64,000 nucleotides of DNA from Streptomyces cyaneochromogenes (GTDB lineage: Bacteria; Actinomycetota; Actinomycetes; Streptomycetales; Streptomycetaceae). The stretch covers positions 10,540,001 through 10,604,000 of the forward strand of contig NZ_CP034539.1 of NCBI RefSeq assembly GCF_003963535.1, written 5' to 3'. The position numbers were made by a program, and so were the translations under genes. A model generated the notes under the pieces. That model searched no databases. It saw nothing but the letters and a program-made list of their open reading frames with translations, and had not been told where the DNA came from. Shown here piece by piece: positions 18,267 through 27,295 of this stretch; positions within the stretch are counted from its first letter, which is position 1, and the number at the start of each line of letters is the position of its first letter.

Positions 18267-18647
18267 GTGCTGGGCGGCGGCTGGGGACTGCTTGTCGGAT
18301 GGATTCTGCCCACCGGCCTCAACCTCGCCGTCTTCATCTTCGCCGTCGCGCCGAGTCTCAAGGGACCCGGTCCCCTGGACAAATGGCCGCCGATGGGCAA
18401 CAGCACGTCCGCGTTCCTCGTCGCCGCGGTCCTCCTTGGATTGGTCATGAGTGCTCTGGGACCACCGCTGTACCGGTTTCTGGAGGGCTACGCGTTCTGG
18501 CCGCGCAGAGCTTACGAGCGGGGCCTGCGTGTGCAGAGGAGCCGGCGTGAGCGGCATGGACCTTGTCGGCCCAGTCGGCGGCGCGCTGCGCCAGGTCGGC
18601 GAGGCGCAGGAAGTACGAGTCCGGGTGCCGGCGGGCACGGTCCATGA
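18267..18647 (+). CDS. membrane protein, probably 3'-truncated
   Basis: From GTG 18267 there are two clear transmembrane helices (LLVGWILPTGLNLAVFIFAVA about residues 8-29; TSAFLVAAVLLGLVMSALG about 47-65) and then YRFLEGYAFWPRRAYERGL. After about residue 92 the sequence turns into Arg/Pro-rich shadow of the convergent gene, so the original C-terminus is lost near 18545. It follows the EACC1-like gene and probably belonged to the same operon. Confidence 0.5.
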   Translation: MLGGGWGLLVGWILPTGLNLAVFIFAVAPSLKGPGPLDKWPPMGNSTSAFLVAAVLLGLVMSALGPPLYRFLEGYAFWPRRAYERGLRVQRSRRERHGPCRPSRRRAAPGRRGAGSTSPGAGGHGP

Positions 18648-19356
18648 GCCGGGCGTGCTCGGCGGTGAGCTCCTCGGCGGCGTACGCGGCGATCGCCTCC
18701 ACGCCGTGGCGGCGTGTGACGCGCCCGAAGGGGCAGGCGCCCTCCTCCTGTTCGATGACGGCGAGGTCGGCGGGAAGCCAGCCGGTCTCCTTGTCGCGCG
18801 GGCCGAGCTGGATGTCGAGCACGCACACCGCGTCCGCATCGTGCAGGCCGTCTCCCTGGTAGCGGATGTGCGGCCGGGGAACGGGGCCGATGGGGCGTTC
18901 GGTGTGGGCGCGCCACAGTTCGGGGGAGGGGTCCTCGTCGTCCTGGTGGAGGCGCTGGAGGTAGGAGACCAGGGCGGGAAGCTGCCAGGCAGGGGTACCG
19001 AAGGGCGCGGCCGGCATGGCGAGCCCAGCCCGGGCGATGAGGCCGGTGTGGTTGCTAACGGCGGACTGAGCGACAAACAACGGGGCATTCAGGCGGAGTT
19101 CGGAGCGGAGCATGGCGAGGCCTTCCGGGCGGCGGCGCACAGCGAGAGAGGGGGGCGGGCTGCCCGGGCCGAACCCGTCGGCCCGGCCCGGGCAGCGGGT
19201 CAGGAGGCGTCTTCCGTGCTCCTGCGGAACGGTGATGGCCGCCGGGCCAGGCTCCGGGCCGCGCAGCGGCTCCATGCCGGGGCAGGCTCCGCCCTCGGAC
19301 TCCCACGCTTCGGCCGTTCCCGGGCCGGACGGCGCGGCGTTCGGCTCGACGGCCAC
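18445..19356 (-). CDS. hypothetical protein, C-terminal end uncertain
   Basis: 303 residues as an open frame. The well-behaved part runs from about ATG 19113 (MLRSELRLNAPLFVAQSAVS) through HIRYQGDGLHDADAVCVLDI and GWLPADLAVIEQEEGACPFG to DSYFLRLADLAQRAADWADK. The last 50 residues overlap the convergent membrane gene and look foreign, as expected at a recombination junction near 18545. It lies 43 bp downstream of the gene at 19399 on the same strand. The family was not recognised. Confidence 0.5.
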   Translation of the reverse strand: MAVEPNAAPSGPGTAEAWESEGGACPGMEPLRGPEPGPAAITVPQEHGRRLLTRCPGRADGFGPGSPPPSLAVRRRPEGLAMLRSELRLNAPLFVAQSAVSNHTGLIARAGLAMPAAPFGTPAWQLPALVSYLQRLHQDDEDPSPELWRAHTERPIGPVPRPHIRYQGDGLHDADAVCVLDIQLGPRDKETGWLPADLAVIEQEEGACPFGRVTRRHGVEAIAAYAAEELTAEHARLMDRARRHPDSYFLRLADLAQRAADWADKVHAAHAGSSAHAGPARKLCAARTRSPPETGTAVVPEHS

Positions 19357-19398
19357 CCGGCGGACAACGTCACCGGTCGACCACTCGCCCGTGACCCG

Positions 19399-20229
19399 TT
19401 ACCCGCGCGCGGCGATCAGGCCGCCGGCCCGGTCCATGTCGACCTCGCCGAAGCTGCGGTAACGGCGCTCCTCGTCGTCCCACACCGTAGTGCGCTCCCA
19501 CGGCCAACCCCGATGACGCCGCCCGCAACCGCACTCCAGACCCAGCGCCGCACCATTCATCCGCGTGTACATGAGCACCGCCTTGGCAGCGGTCATGGTG
19601 CAGGTGAGCGACCGCTCCCAGCACTCGTACGCCGCGTTGTACACCCCGAACGTCAGGATCTCCGACGAGATCACCCAACGGGCGAACGCGGCCCCCTCCG
19701 CGGGCTGCGGCCCTCCGCGACAGCGTACTCGGCGAGATCTTCGAGGTGGCAGGCGTTCGACGCGAGATAGCCGGCGGGGAGCACCGACAGGACCCGGTTC
19801 CGCGTCGAGAGCGGCGTGGTCGCCTGCGGGGGCGAGCAGGCAGTCAGCGCCGAAGTAGTCGCTCCCGACGGACCGCGACGGATACAGAGTCACGGGGACG
19901 GTTGCCTTGATCCACGGGCGCAGCATGACGGGGACCTCGCCTGCCGGAGTGGTGGCGATCGAGGCAGAGACGACCTCCGCAGTCACCGGCGACGCGTCCA
20001 GCTTGCCGTAGACCGACATAGACAGGTCCGGCGCCGTCGGCCGTGTGCGGGCGGTGGGCGCCTCGGCGACCACCAGGTCCCCGAGGGCGAGCCACGCGAT
20101 GCCCTCGGACAATTTCTGGCCGAAGCGGGTCAGGGCAGCGCCGTTCCAGCGGTAGCCCCGGGCGGTGAGCCGCCACACGCACCGCAGGACGGTTTCCCCC
20201 GCCTTCTGACGGGCGGTGAGCAGCAGCAC
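19399..20229 (-). CDS. hypothetical protein with probable paired frameshifts
   Basis: 276 residues from GTG 20229. The N-terminal half (VLRCVWRLTARGYRWNGAAL, TVPVTLYPSRSVGSDYFGAD) and the C-terminal end (RWVISSEILTFGVYNAAYE, CGCGRRHRGWPWERTTVWDDE) are in one frame. Between about 19690 and 19800 a different frame is far more protein-like (RVLSVLPAGYLASNACHLED), so two opposite indels seem to flank a segment of about 100 bp. CGCG/CERS-like cysteines might bind metal. No known family recognised; probably co-transcribed with 18445. Confidence 0.5.
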   Translation of the reverse strand: MLLLTARQKAGETVLRCVWRLTARGYRWNGAALTRFGQKLSEGIAWLALGDLVVAEAPTARTRPTAPDLSMSVYGKLDASPVTAEVVSASIATTPAGEVPVMLRPWIKATVPVTLYPSRSVGSDYFGADCLLAPAGDHAALDAEPGPVGAPRRLSRVERLPPRRSRRVRCRGGPQPAEGAAFARWVISSEILTFGVYNAAYECWERSLTCTMTAAKAVLMYTRMNGAALGLECGCGRRHRGWPWERTTVWDDEERRYRSFGEVDMDRAGGLIAARG

Positions 20230-21123
20230 GCAGTGTCCGGGCTGCAGGTCTGCAGGGGAGTGTCAGTTGAACATCGTCGTCTGAGTGTCAGTGGATCGGG
20301 CCTTCTGACCTCGTGATCGGCACTGACGGATGGTGCTCAACTGGCACGAACATGAACGACGAATGGCCATGTCATTCTCGTGCAGACCGCTATAGCGGGC
20401 GCCGAGTTTGCGCTGGTCAGAGACGTGTGGCTCCACTGGGTTTGAGGTCTCAGTGCTGCTGTGGTGACCGCGTCCTGTTGGATGAGGCCACCACAGGCTT
20501 GGTGAGGACGTCTACAGGGCGGTGGGTGTGGGCGGTACAGGAATGGCAGTTGTCTCGAGCCGTGCTCGGCTTCGACTGAGGTCGCTGCAGCGAGGCCAAC
20601 TCTGACTCGCCCTCGTGTCCCAGCCAACGTGGGCACCAGATGTCCGGGGCGGCGGGTTGTGCACTCATCAGTACGGTCGGCAGCTCAACATGCCAGCCGG
20701 TGCTGTGGGCGTCATGCACCCCCTGGTGGTTGATGGGTGGGCTGCCGGCATCCCACGGTCCTTACCACGCACCGGCAGCGTGTCGTCAGAACTCAGGCCG
20801 TCATCCCTGGGCGTAGCGTTCGTACAGGCGCAGGGCGGTTGTCAGCTCGTCGCCTGCCTGAAGTGAGCCCTCGTCGAGGGATTGCTGCAGGCAGGCGACG
20901 GCTCCGGCCAGGCCGGTCTCTCCGGCGAAGGCAGACATCGTTGGCTGGGAAGCAGGCCAAGCCCACAGACCCGCTCGAGGTCGTCGACCACACCGACACC
21001 CTGATCACCCATCTCGTCGACGGCCCCTTGCGGGTCGGGCCGCTGGGAGATAGCTGCGGTCAGTACCAACCTCACGATCGCCGGACGGCAGGACACCATG
21101 CCCTCCATCGCGCGTACTCGCAC
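20230..21123. other. gene-poor stretch upstream of nothing recognisable
   Basis: About 900 bases between the minus-strand hypothetical gene and the 3' end of the NRPS gene. It contains one possible 45-codon frame (20801-20938) and no motif I recognise. Near 20265-20350 there are repeated GTCAG/CTGAC words but no clean terminal repeat. Confidence 0.4.
20801..20938 (-). CDS. possible small protein or gene remnant
   Basis: 45 codons from ATG 20938: MSAFAGETGLAGAVACLQQS then LDEGSLQAGDELTTALRLYE and a stop. Composition and amphipathic helices look coding, but no ribosome-binding site is evident. It may be the tail of a lost regulator. Confidence 0.3.
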   Translation of the reverse strand: MSAFAGETGLAGAVACLQQSLDEGSLQAGDELTTALRLYERYAQG

Positions 21124-24100
21124 TCACCCACCCTGGATCTGTCCGGGCGGCGGCAGGAAGCCGCTCCGGACGTATGCCCGCACATACCCGGCGAAGAGTT
21201 CCTCATCCACGATCGGACAGTGAATCCCCCTGTCGGCTAGAGCGTTTCGCGTCGCGTGCGCATCGAAGACACACGGAGTATCACCGCCTGAGGAACCCAC
21301 GTCTGCGGGTAGCAGGGTCAGTAACGGGTAGGCGGCATTGGTCGGTTCACCCTCGACGGCCTGACGCCACTTCGCCAGCGGTACTTCGGAAATCCGGTAG
21401 CCCAGCGCGCGCAGGTACTTGGCCGCCTCGGTCAGCCGCAGGAAGCGCTCGCTTGTCACGTGGAAATTGCCAGAAGCGTCCTGCCGCGAGAGTTCCAGCA
21501 CGGCGCGGCTGACGTAGTCGACCGGCACCAGGTCGAAGATCTCTTCGGTGTCGTTGGGCACCATGCCTACGTCGACGCACCCCTTGAGCAGGAGCCACAG
21601 GTAGTCGGTAGTTGGCCCGAGTCCGCCGACGGCAGCCCCGGTGATTCGAGTGGGCCGATAGATCGACACGGGTAAACCGCGCTGACGGGCCTGCCGCAGC
21701 AGCACCTCGGCCGCCCATTTGCTCTGTGCGTAGCCGTTGCTCAACGTGCCGTCCGGGGGCAGCGGATCGTCCGGCCGGATGGCGCCACGTCCATCAGCGT
21801 TCGCGTAGACGCCCACCGTGGAAACGTGGTGAAGGGGGACGGTGTGGTGCTGAACGGCCAGGCGCAGTACTTCCGCGGTGCCGCGTACATTGGTGTCCTT
21901 CAGTTGCTCGTAGGAGAGCGCAAGGTTGACACAGGCGCCAGTGTGATAGACAGCGTCGACCTGCCGGGCAAGGGCATCGAAGTCCGTTGGAGGCAAACCC
22001 AGTCGCTCGAGCGACAGATCACCCGGGACGGCGATCAGCCGCTGCGCGAACGCCTCGTCCCACAGCCCGAAGTGGGCGAGGGTTGTGCGCAGCCGCTGCT
22101 GCGCAGACTCCTCATCGGGTGAGCGCACCAGGCAGTACACAACCGCTTTGGTGTGGGCCAGCAGGTCATGCAGGAGATGGCTGCCCAGGAAGCCGGTGGC
22201 CCCGGTGAGGAAGACGTATCGGGCAGGGCCCGTTGCCCGCTTGCCGGTGCCCTGCGCGATGATGTCGGGAGCCAGTTCAGCGTCTGTGTTCGTACCGGGA
22301 GCCGTCTCTGCGGCGCCGTTGGTAAGAACCGTCGCCATGCGGGCGATGGTGGGTGCGGCGAACATCGCCCCTAGGCCGAGGCGGATCCCCCAGTCCTCAC
22401 GCACTTTCAGAAGTAGCCGTACGGCGAGCAGCGAGTCCCCGCCCAGCGCGAAGAAGTCCTCGTCCGGTCCGATCTCGTTCGTGCCGAGTACCTCGCACCA
22501 CAGCGTGGCGACCCGGCGTTCTGCGTCGCTCATCGGCCGCCGAGGCTGCGTCGCCGTGCCCGTTTCCTCTGGTTCTGGCAGCCGTGACCGGTCGACCTTG
22601 CCGCTCGCGGTGAGCGGCAACGCAGACAGCGGCACGTAATGCGCGGGGATCAGGTGAGAGGGCAGCCGCAGGCCGAGCTGGGCACGCAGGTCCGCCGCCA
22701 GAAGCGCGGTTCCGCTGGCGGATAGGTAGTGCACGACCAGGCGCCTGTCACCGGCCTGCGACGTACCGGCGGTCACCACGGCGTCGGCCACACCCGGCAG
22801 CCCTTTGACAGCGGCTTCGACTTCGCCGAGCTCCACCCGGACACCACGGATCTTCACCTGCTCATCCCTGCGTCCGAGGAACTCGATCCGGCCGTCCGGC
22901 AGGAACCGACCGAAATCACCGCTGCGGTACAGCCGGGCGGGTGCGGCAGCCCAGGGGTCAGCTACGAACTTCTGTGCGGTCGCTGCCGGCTGTCCGTGAT
23001 AGCCGAGGGCGAGACCGGTCCCGCCGATGCAGATCTCACCCGGCGTGCCAGGGGGCACCGGGCGCAGCTGTCCGTCCAAAACAAGAATCTTGGCGCCGGG
23101 CACCGGCCGTCCGATGGGCGGCCGTTCCGGCCAAGCCGCGGGATCGCCGGAAAGCAGTTCGGCGGTGACGACATGGGTCTCGGAGGGGCCGTACTGGTTG
23201 TCGAGCACGGCACTGGTGCTCTGTGTGAAGAACCGTCTGACTGCGGGGGTGATGAACAACTGTTCGCCTGCGGTCACCACCTCTCGGAGGCTGGCGCAGC
23301 GCCATCCGTCCGCCGCCGCGCAGTCCGCCAGCTGCTGCAGGGCCACGAACGGGAGGAAGAGCCGCTCGATGGACTGCTCCGTGACGAAGCCAAGCAGCCG
23401 CGTGGGGTCTCGTCGGACGTCCTCGTCGACCAGGACCAGCGTTCCGCCGCCGGCCCAGGTGGCGAACAACTCCTGGAAGGCGACGTCAAAGCTGAGTGGG
23501 GCGAGCTGAGCCGTCCGTGAACCCCGTGTCGTGCTGGTCCGGTGCTGTTGCCAGCTGATCAGGCCGGCCAGCGCCCGGTGCGGCATCACCACCCCCTTCG
23601 GCCGGCCAGTGGAACCTGAGGTGTAGATCAGGTAAGCGGGGTCGTGCCCGGTCACTTCAGGCAGTGTGGGGAACGTGTCGTCTGATGTGGCCCGGGCATG
23701 CGTCGACGGGGCTTCGTCCAGGAGCAGCGTCTGGACAGCGGGTTGACCGGTCACCAGGTGCTGGAGGTTCCGGGTGGTCAGCACGGTCCCGGCTGCACTG
23801 TCGTGCAGGATGAGGGCGACGCGCTCCGCTGGATATCCGGGGTCGACCGCCACGCAGCAGCCGCCGGCCTTGAGTACGGCCAGCACGGCCAGCGGCAGCC
23901 CAAGGGAGCGCTCCAGCAGAATGGCTACCCTGCTTTGCCCATGCCCGGCGGCAACCAGTTGCTCCGCCAGCGCGGTACTTGCCGCGTCGAGCTCCGCGTA
24001 GCTCCACCCGTCCTCCCCGTGCAGCACGGCAGTTGCATCGGGGGTTCGGCCGGCCGCCAGGCGGAATGCCTCGTGGGCAACGGGCGGATCAGGTTCCGGC

Positions 24101-25494
24101 TCCGGTCCCGCGGCCCAGGATCCCACGACCCGATCGTGGTCCGCCTGGGAGAGCATCGCCAGTTGGGCCACCGTCTGGTCGGGGTGAGTGACCGCGTCAG
24201 CGAGCAGTGCACGAAATCGAAGGGTCAGCTCTTCGGCGGTTCGTGCCGAGAACAGGTCTGTCGCGTACTCCAGGCGTCCTCGCAGCGCTCCGTTCTCGGG
24301 AGTGAGATGGAAGAAGACGTCGAACTTTGCTGTGCCCGCATGCGGATACAGCCGCTGTGCCGACACACCCGGCAGAGACAGGCCGGGCGGTGGCCCGTCG
24401 TCCACCGTCAGTACCACTTGGAACAGAGAGGAGCGGGAAGGTACGCGTGGCACGCCCGCTTCAGAGACCAACCGGGTGTAAGGGATGTCCCGATGGGCGA
24501 CGGCGGAACGGATCCTCTGCTTCGTCCCGAGTGCCAGTTCCCTGAACGGCTCCTCGGGCCGTACCGGTTGGCGCAGGGGAAGGACCTCGGCGAGGCAGGC
24601 GATCATCGATTCCAGCTCGGGCCCCTCACGACGCGAGACCGGTGCACCCAAAACCACGTTCTGTTGACCGCTGTGCCTGCTGAGCAGGGCAGTGACGGCG
24701 GCCGCCAGTACCGTATAGGGGGAGGCCTTGAGTTCACGGCACAGCCGGTGCAGCCGCTTGGTGATCTCGCGGTCCACGGTGAAGTCGACTACCGCGCCGC
24801 GGCGGCTGAGCATGTCCGGACGGGGCCGGTCGGGCGGAAAGGTGGACTCAAGGGGGGCGTCGGCGAGGACCTTACGCCAGTAGGCCATCCCATCGGTGTG
24901 CCGCGCACGCTGCTGCTGCGCGTACGCCCTGAATGGCAACGGCAGCTCGGGCAGCGTCGCAGTGGTTCCCCCGACGGCTGCCCGGTACAGCTCGCTGAAC
25001 TCCTCGTCGAGGAGTTGGAGAGACCAGCCGTCTACCGCCGCATGGTGGACGGCCACGGCCAGCACCGCTTCCTCCTTGCCCAGTTCGAGCAGGGTCGCGC
25101 GTAACAGCGGAGGCTGCTCCAGTGCCACTGGTCCTGAGACCGCCGTCCGCACGGCTTCCCGCAGCCCGGTTGCGGTGACCTGCCGGCGGGCGAGCGGGAC
25201 GGGGCGTGGGGGCACGATCTCCTGCAGCGGTTGTCCATCGATCATGTGGAGCCGACTGCGCAGGGACTCGTGCCGACGCACGATGCCGTCCAGAGCGTCC
25301 TGCACGGAAGGGACGTCGATTGCACCGCGCAGGTGGTGTGCCCACGCCTCCACGTAGCTGGAGGGTCCGTCGCCGATTTGGTCGACGAGCCAGATCCCCT
25401 CCTGCTCATACGACATCGGATACAGCGACGGTACGTCTGCGCTCGTCTGCCTGCGGACGGAGCCAGGCGGGATCACGGACTTCTCCTTGCTCAT
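21124..25494 (-). CDS. NRPS module C-A-T-R (condensation, adenylation, carrier, thioester reductase)
   Basis: About 1456 residues from ATG 25494, which overlaps the stop of the upstream adenylation gene as ATGA. Domain order: condensation (HHAAVDGW near 150), adenylation (YLIYTSGSTGRPKGV, NQYGPSETH, YRSGDFGRF, LTASGKVDR), carrier (DEDFFALGGDSLLAVRL) and terminal Rossmann reductase (VFLTGATGFLGSHLL, YAQSKWAAEVLL). My reading of the adenylation pocket is D-V-Q-x-V-A-Q-V-V-K, close to proline-type pockets (D-V-Q-L-I-A-H-V-V-K) except for Gln in place of His. The reductase would release the dipeptide as an aldehyde or alcohol, with no thioesterase. Two in-frame TTA codons (complement of 21322-21324 and 21673-21675) suggest bldA control. 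Confidence 0.93.
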   Translation of the reverse strand: MSKEKSVIPPGSVRRQTSADVPSLYPMSYEQEGIWLVDQIGDGPSSYVEAWAHHLRGAIDVPSVQDALDGIVRRHESLRSRLHMIDGQPLQEIVPPRPVPLARRQVTATGLREAVRTAVSGPVALEQPPLLRATLLELGKEEAVLAVAVHHAAVDGWSLQLLDEEFSELYRAAVGGTTATLPELPLPFRAYAQQQRARHTDGMAYWRKVLADAPLESTFPPDRPRPDMLSRRGAVVDFTVDREITKRLHRLCRELKASPYTVLAAAVTALLSRHSGQQNVVLGAPVSRREGPELESMIACLAEVLPLRQPVRPEEPFRELALGTKQRIRSAVAHRDIPYTRLVSEAGVPRVPSRSSLFQVVLTVDDGPPPGLSLPGVSAQRLYPHAGTAKFDVFFHLTPENGALRGRLEYATDLFSARTAEELTLRFRALLADAVTHPDQTVAQLAMLSQADHDRVVGSWAAGPEPEPDPPVAHEAFRLAAGRTPDATAVLHGEDGWSYAELDAASTALAEQLVAAGHGQSRVAILLERSLGLPLAVLAVLKAGGCCVAVDPGYPAERVALILHDSAAGTVLTTRNLQHLVTGQPAVQTLLLDEAPSTHARATSDDTFPTLPEVTGHDPAYLIYTSGSTGRPKGVVMPHRALAGLISWQQHRTSTTRGSRTAQLAPLSFDVAFQELFATWAGGGTLVLVDEDVRRDPTRLLGFVTEQSIERLFLPFVALQQLADCAAADGWRCASLREVVTAGEQLFITPAVRRFFTQSTSAVLDNQYGPSETHVVTAELLSGDPAAWPERPPIGRPVPGAKILVLDGQLRPVPPGTPGEICIGGTGLALGYHGQPAATAQKFVADPWAAAPARLYRSGDFGRFLPDGRIEFLGRRDEQVKIRGVRVELGEVEAAVKGLPGVADAVVTAGTSQAGDRRLVVHYLSASGTALLAADLRAQLGLRLPSHLIPAHYVPLSALPLTASGKVDRSRLPEPEETGTATQPRRPMSDAERRVATLWCEVLGTNEIGPDEDFFALGGDSLLAVRLLLKVREDWGIRLGLGAMFAAPTIARMATVLTNGAAETAPGTNTDAELAPDIIAQGTGKRATGPARYVFLTGATGFLGSHLLHDLLAHTKAVVYCLVRSPDEESAQQRLRTTLAHFGLWDEAFAQRLIAVPGDLSLERLGLPPTDFDALARQVDAVYHTGACVNLALSYEQLKDTNVRGTAEVLRLAVQHHTVPLHHVSTVGVYANADGRGAIRPDDPLPPDGTLSNGYAQSKWAAEVLLRQARQRGLPVSIYRPTRITGAAVGGLGPTTDYLWLLLKGCVDVGMVPNDTEEIFDLVPVDYVSRAVLELSRQDASGNFHVTSERFLRLTEAAKYLRALGYRISEVPLAKWRQAVEGEPTNAAYPLLTLLPADVGSSGGDTPCVFDAHATRNALADRGIHCPIVDEELFAGYVRAYVRSGFLPPPGQIQGG

Positions 25495-27029
25495 GGGCCG
25501 GTGCGAGGACGTGGTGAGGAGGGCAAAGATGCCAGTAGCGCCGCAGAGTCGACCTTTCCATGCGTTGTGAGGGGGAAGGACGCGCACGGCCGGAGCAGGT
25601 GCGGGACCAGATATCGGGGCAGTCGCGCCGACAGAGCCTTCCGAACGGCCGCTGGGGAAGCGGCGCCTTGCTCGCCTGGCACGGTCGGCAGCGCAGGCAC
25701 GTAGAACATGGCCAGGCGGACCACGCTCCCACCGCTGTCGGTTACGGGCAGCACCGTGCATTCCCGCACCCCGTGAACAGCCCGGCCAGCCGCCTCGATC
25801 TCCGCCGGTTCCACCCGGTGGCCAGCCACCTTGATCTGGCGGTCGCCGCGTCCACTGAAGTGCAGAAGGCCGTCCTGGTCCAGCCAGCCGAGGTCGCCTG
25901 TGCGGTAGATGCGCCGTGCGACTCCTTCGACTCGCACGGTGGGGAACTTCTGGGCAGTCAACTGCGGATCTGTCAGGTACCCCAGCGCCAGCCCGTCCCC
26001 GGACAGGCATATTTCGCCGGTCTCTCCGGGCCCGGCCGGCTGGCCGCCCCGCAGCACGTGGATCCCGGTACCGGGAACGGCGCGCCCCAGCGGTATGCCG
26101 CCTGTGAGATCACAGTCTTCTCGGTCGATTGCGTGGACGGAAGCGAACACACAGTTTTCGACAGGCCCGTAGCAGTTGCTGACTCTGAGCAGCGGATGCC
26201 TTTCCAGGCAGGTGCGGACGTGGGTGGCTGAGAGTCTCTCGCCCCCTACGAGGACACGGCGCAGCCCCCTAAAGGAGTCCACGTCCTCCTCCACAAGGAA
26301 GTTGAACAGCGACGTGGTAAGGAAGACTGTGTCGACCCGCGCCGTGCCCACCAGCGTGCGCAGCCCTCCTGGAAGAAGGTGGCCCGAGGGGTGCACCACG
26401 CAGGTACCGCCGGTCAGCAGCGTGCCCCAGACCTCGAGTGAGAAGGCGTCCCAGGACGCTGGCGCCACTTGGGCGATCACCCCGCCTACTGGCCACCAGT
26501 CGGTGTGCTCCCGGAACAGGCGGGTCGTCGCCCGGTGCGGGGAGAGCACCGCCTTGGATGTGCCAGAAGTGCCCGACGTGAAGAATACAGTGGCCGGATC
26601 GGCGCCGCTGATGCCGGACAGGGGAGCCGCGCCGGTCGCGGAAGCCGGCCAGGTGGCGGGGGGCGACCAGACAGGCACGGCGGTGTGCGTCGATGACGGC
26701 GCCGTGGCCACCAGTACCGGGGGGTTGAGCGCCTCCAGCAGGGCGTGGACTCGCTGGTCCGGCCAGCTCGGGTCCATCGCCGCGTAGGCTGCGCCGCACT
26801 TAAGCACTCCGAGCAGCACGGTGATCAACTGGGCCGAGCGCGGCAGGATCACAGGAACGATGCTTCCTCGGGCCACTCCCCGCTCTCGCAGCGCGTGCGC
26901 CACCTTGCCAGCGTCTGCATCAAGTTCAGCGTAGCTGAGCCGTTCCACACCACTGATCACCGCTGTTGCCCCAGGCTTCATCGCAGCCCGACACGCTACC
27001 CCCTCGTGGATCAGCACGGGGTTTGTCAT
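25491..27029 (-). CDS. stand-alone NRPS adenylation protein
   Basis: 512 residues, one adenylation domain with no carrier: A3 FFTSGTSGTSKAV, A5 NCYGPVENC, A7 YRTGDLGWL, A8 GRGDRQIKVAGHRVEPAEIE, A10 LTTHGKVD. ATG 27029 overlaps the carrier-protein stop as TGATG, and its own stop overlaps the C-A-T-R start, so the three proteins are translationally coupled. The pocket keeps Asp235 (ASWDAFSLE), which normally binds an alpha-amino group; my rough code D-A-L-N-L-G-C-V-F-K is not one I can assign. It should load the free carrier at 27029-27295. Confidence 0.92.
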   Translation of the reverse strand: MTNPVLIHEGVACRAAMKPGATAVISGVERLSYAELDADAGKVAHALRERGVARGSIVPVILPRSAQLITVLLGVLKCGAAYAAMDPSWPDQRVHALLEALNPPVLVATAPSSTHTAVPVWSPPATWPASATGAAPLSGISGADPATVFFTSGTSGTSKAVLSPHRATTRLFREHTDWWPVGGVIAQVAPASWDAFSLEVWGTLLTGGTCVVHPSGHLLPGGLRTLVGTARVDTVFLTTSLFNFLVEEDVDSFRGLRRVLVGGERLSATHVRTCLERHPLLRVSNCYGPVENCVFASVHAIDREDCDLTGGIPLGRAVPGTGIHVLRGGQPAGPGETGEICLSGDGLALGYLTDPQLTAQKFPTVRVEGVARRIYRTGDLGWLDQDGLLHFSGRGDRQIKVAGHRVEPAEIEAAGRAVHGVRECTVLPVTDSGGSVVRLAMFYVPALPTVPGEQGAASPAAVRKALSARLPRYLVPHLLRPCASFPLTTHGKVDSAALLASLPSSPRPRTGP

Positions 27030-27295
27030 CACGCGTCCTTGAGCTCAGCCACCGATCGCGCGAAGTCACCGAGGCAATCGCTGTCGAGAAGGACCTCAGG
27101 CTTGATCACGACAGCAAGTGTCTTCTCGATCCGGACGCAGATCCGCATGGCCTGAAGTGAGGTCCCTCCGAAGTCGTAGAAACCGTCGTCCAAAGTCACT
27201 GTGCCTGCCCGTAGGACCTCTTCGACGATATTCAGCACCACTTCAGAAGCCGACGCGGAAGGCATTCGGCCGGTGGTCATCGATGCATCATTCAT
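27029..27295 (-). CDS. free-standing peptidyl carrier protein
   Basis: About 88 residues from ATG 27295, preceded by GGAAGA. The phosphopantetheine site is GFYDFGGTSLQAM with Ser near residue 45. The length fits a single carrier domain. A longer reading from GTG 27364 adds an unconserved tail. First gene of the minus-strand NRPS operon; it should carry the first residue to the condensation domain of the C-A-T-R protein. The arrangement of separate carrier, separate adenylation and C-A-T-R mirrors ThdA/NpsA/NpsB of the tilivalline pathway. Confidence 0.88.
   Translation of the reverse strand: MNDASMTTGRMPSASASEVVLNIVEEVLRAGTVTLDDGFYDFGGTSLQAMRICVRIEKTLAVVIKPEVLLDSDCLGDFARSVAELKDA

Noticed and set aside
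20265..20350. Possible IS terminal repeat with GTCAG words
   Set aside because: Arms could not be aligned over more than a few bases and no transposase piece is adjacent.
25495..26010. N-terminal extension of the C-A-T-R protein from an upstream start
   Set aside because: It overlaps the adenylation gene in another frame and is Arg/Gly-rich noise. The ATGA-coupled ATG 25494 starts the condensation domain properly.
21124..27295. Classic pyrrolobenzodiazepine cluster
   Set aside because: Architecture fits, but the first adenylation pocket has Asp235 and no anthranilate, kynurenine or alkyl-proline genes are nearby. Kept only as an architectural parallel.
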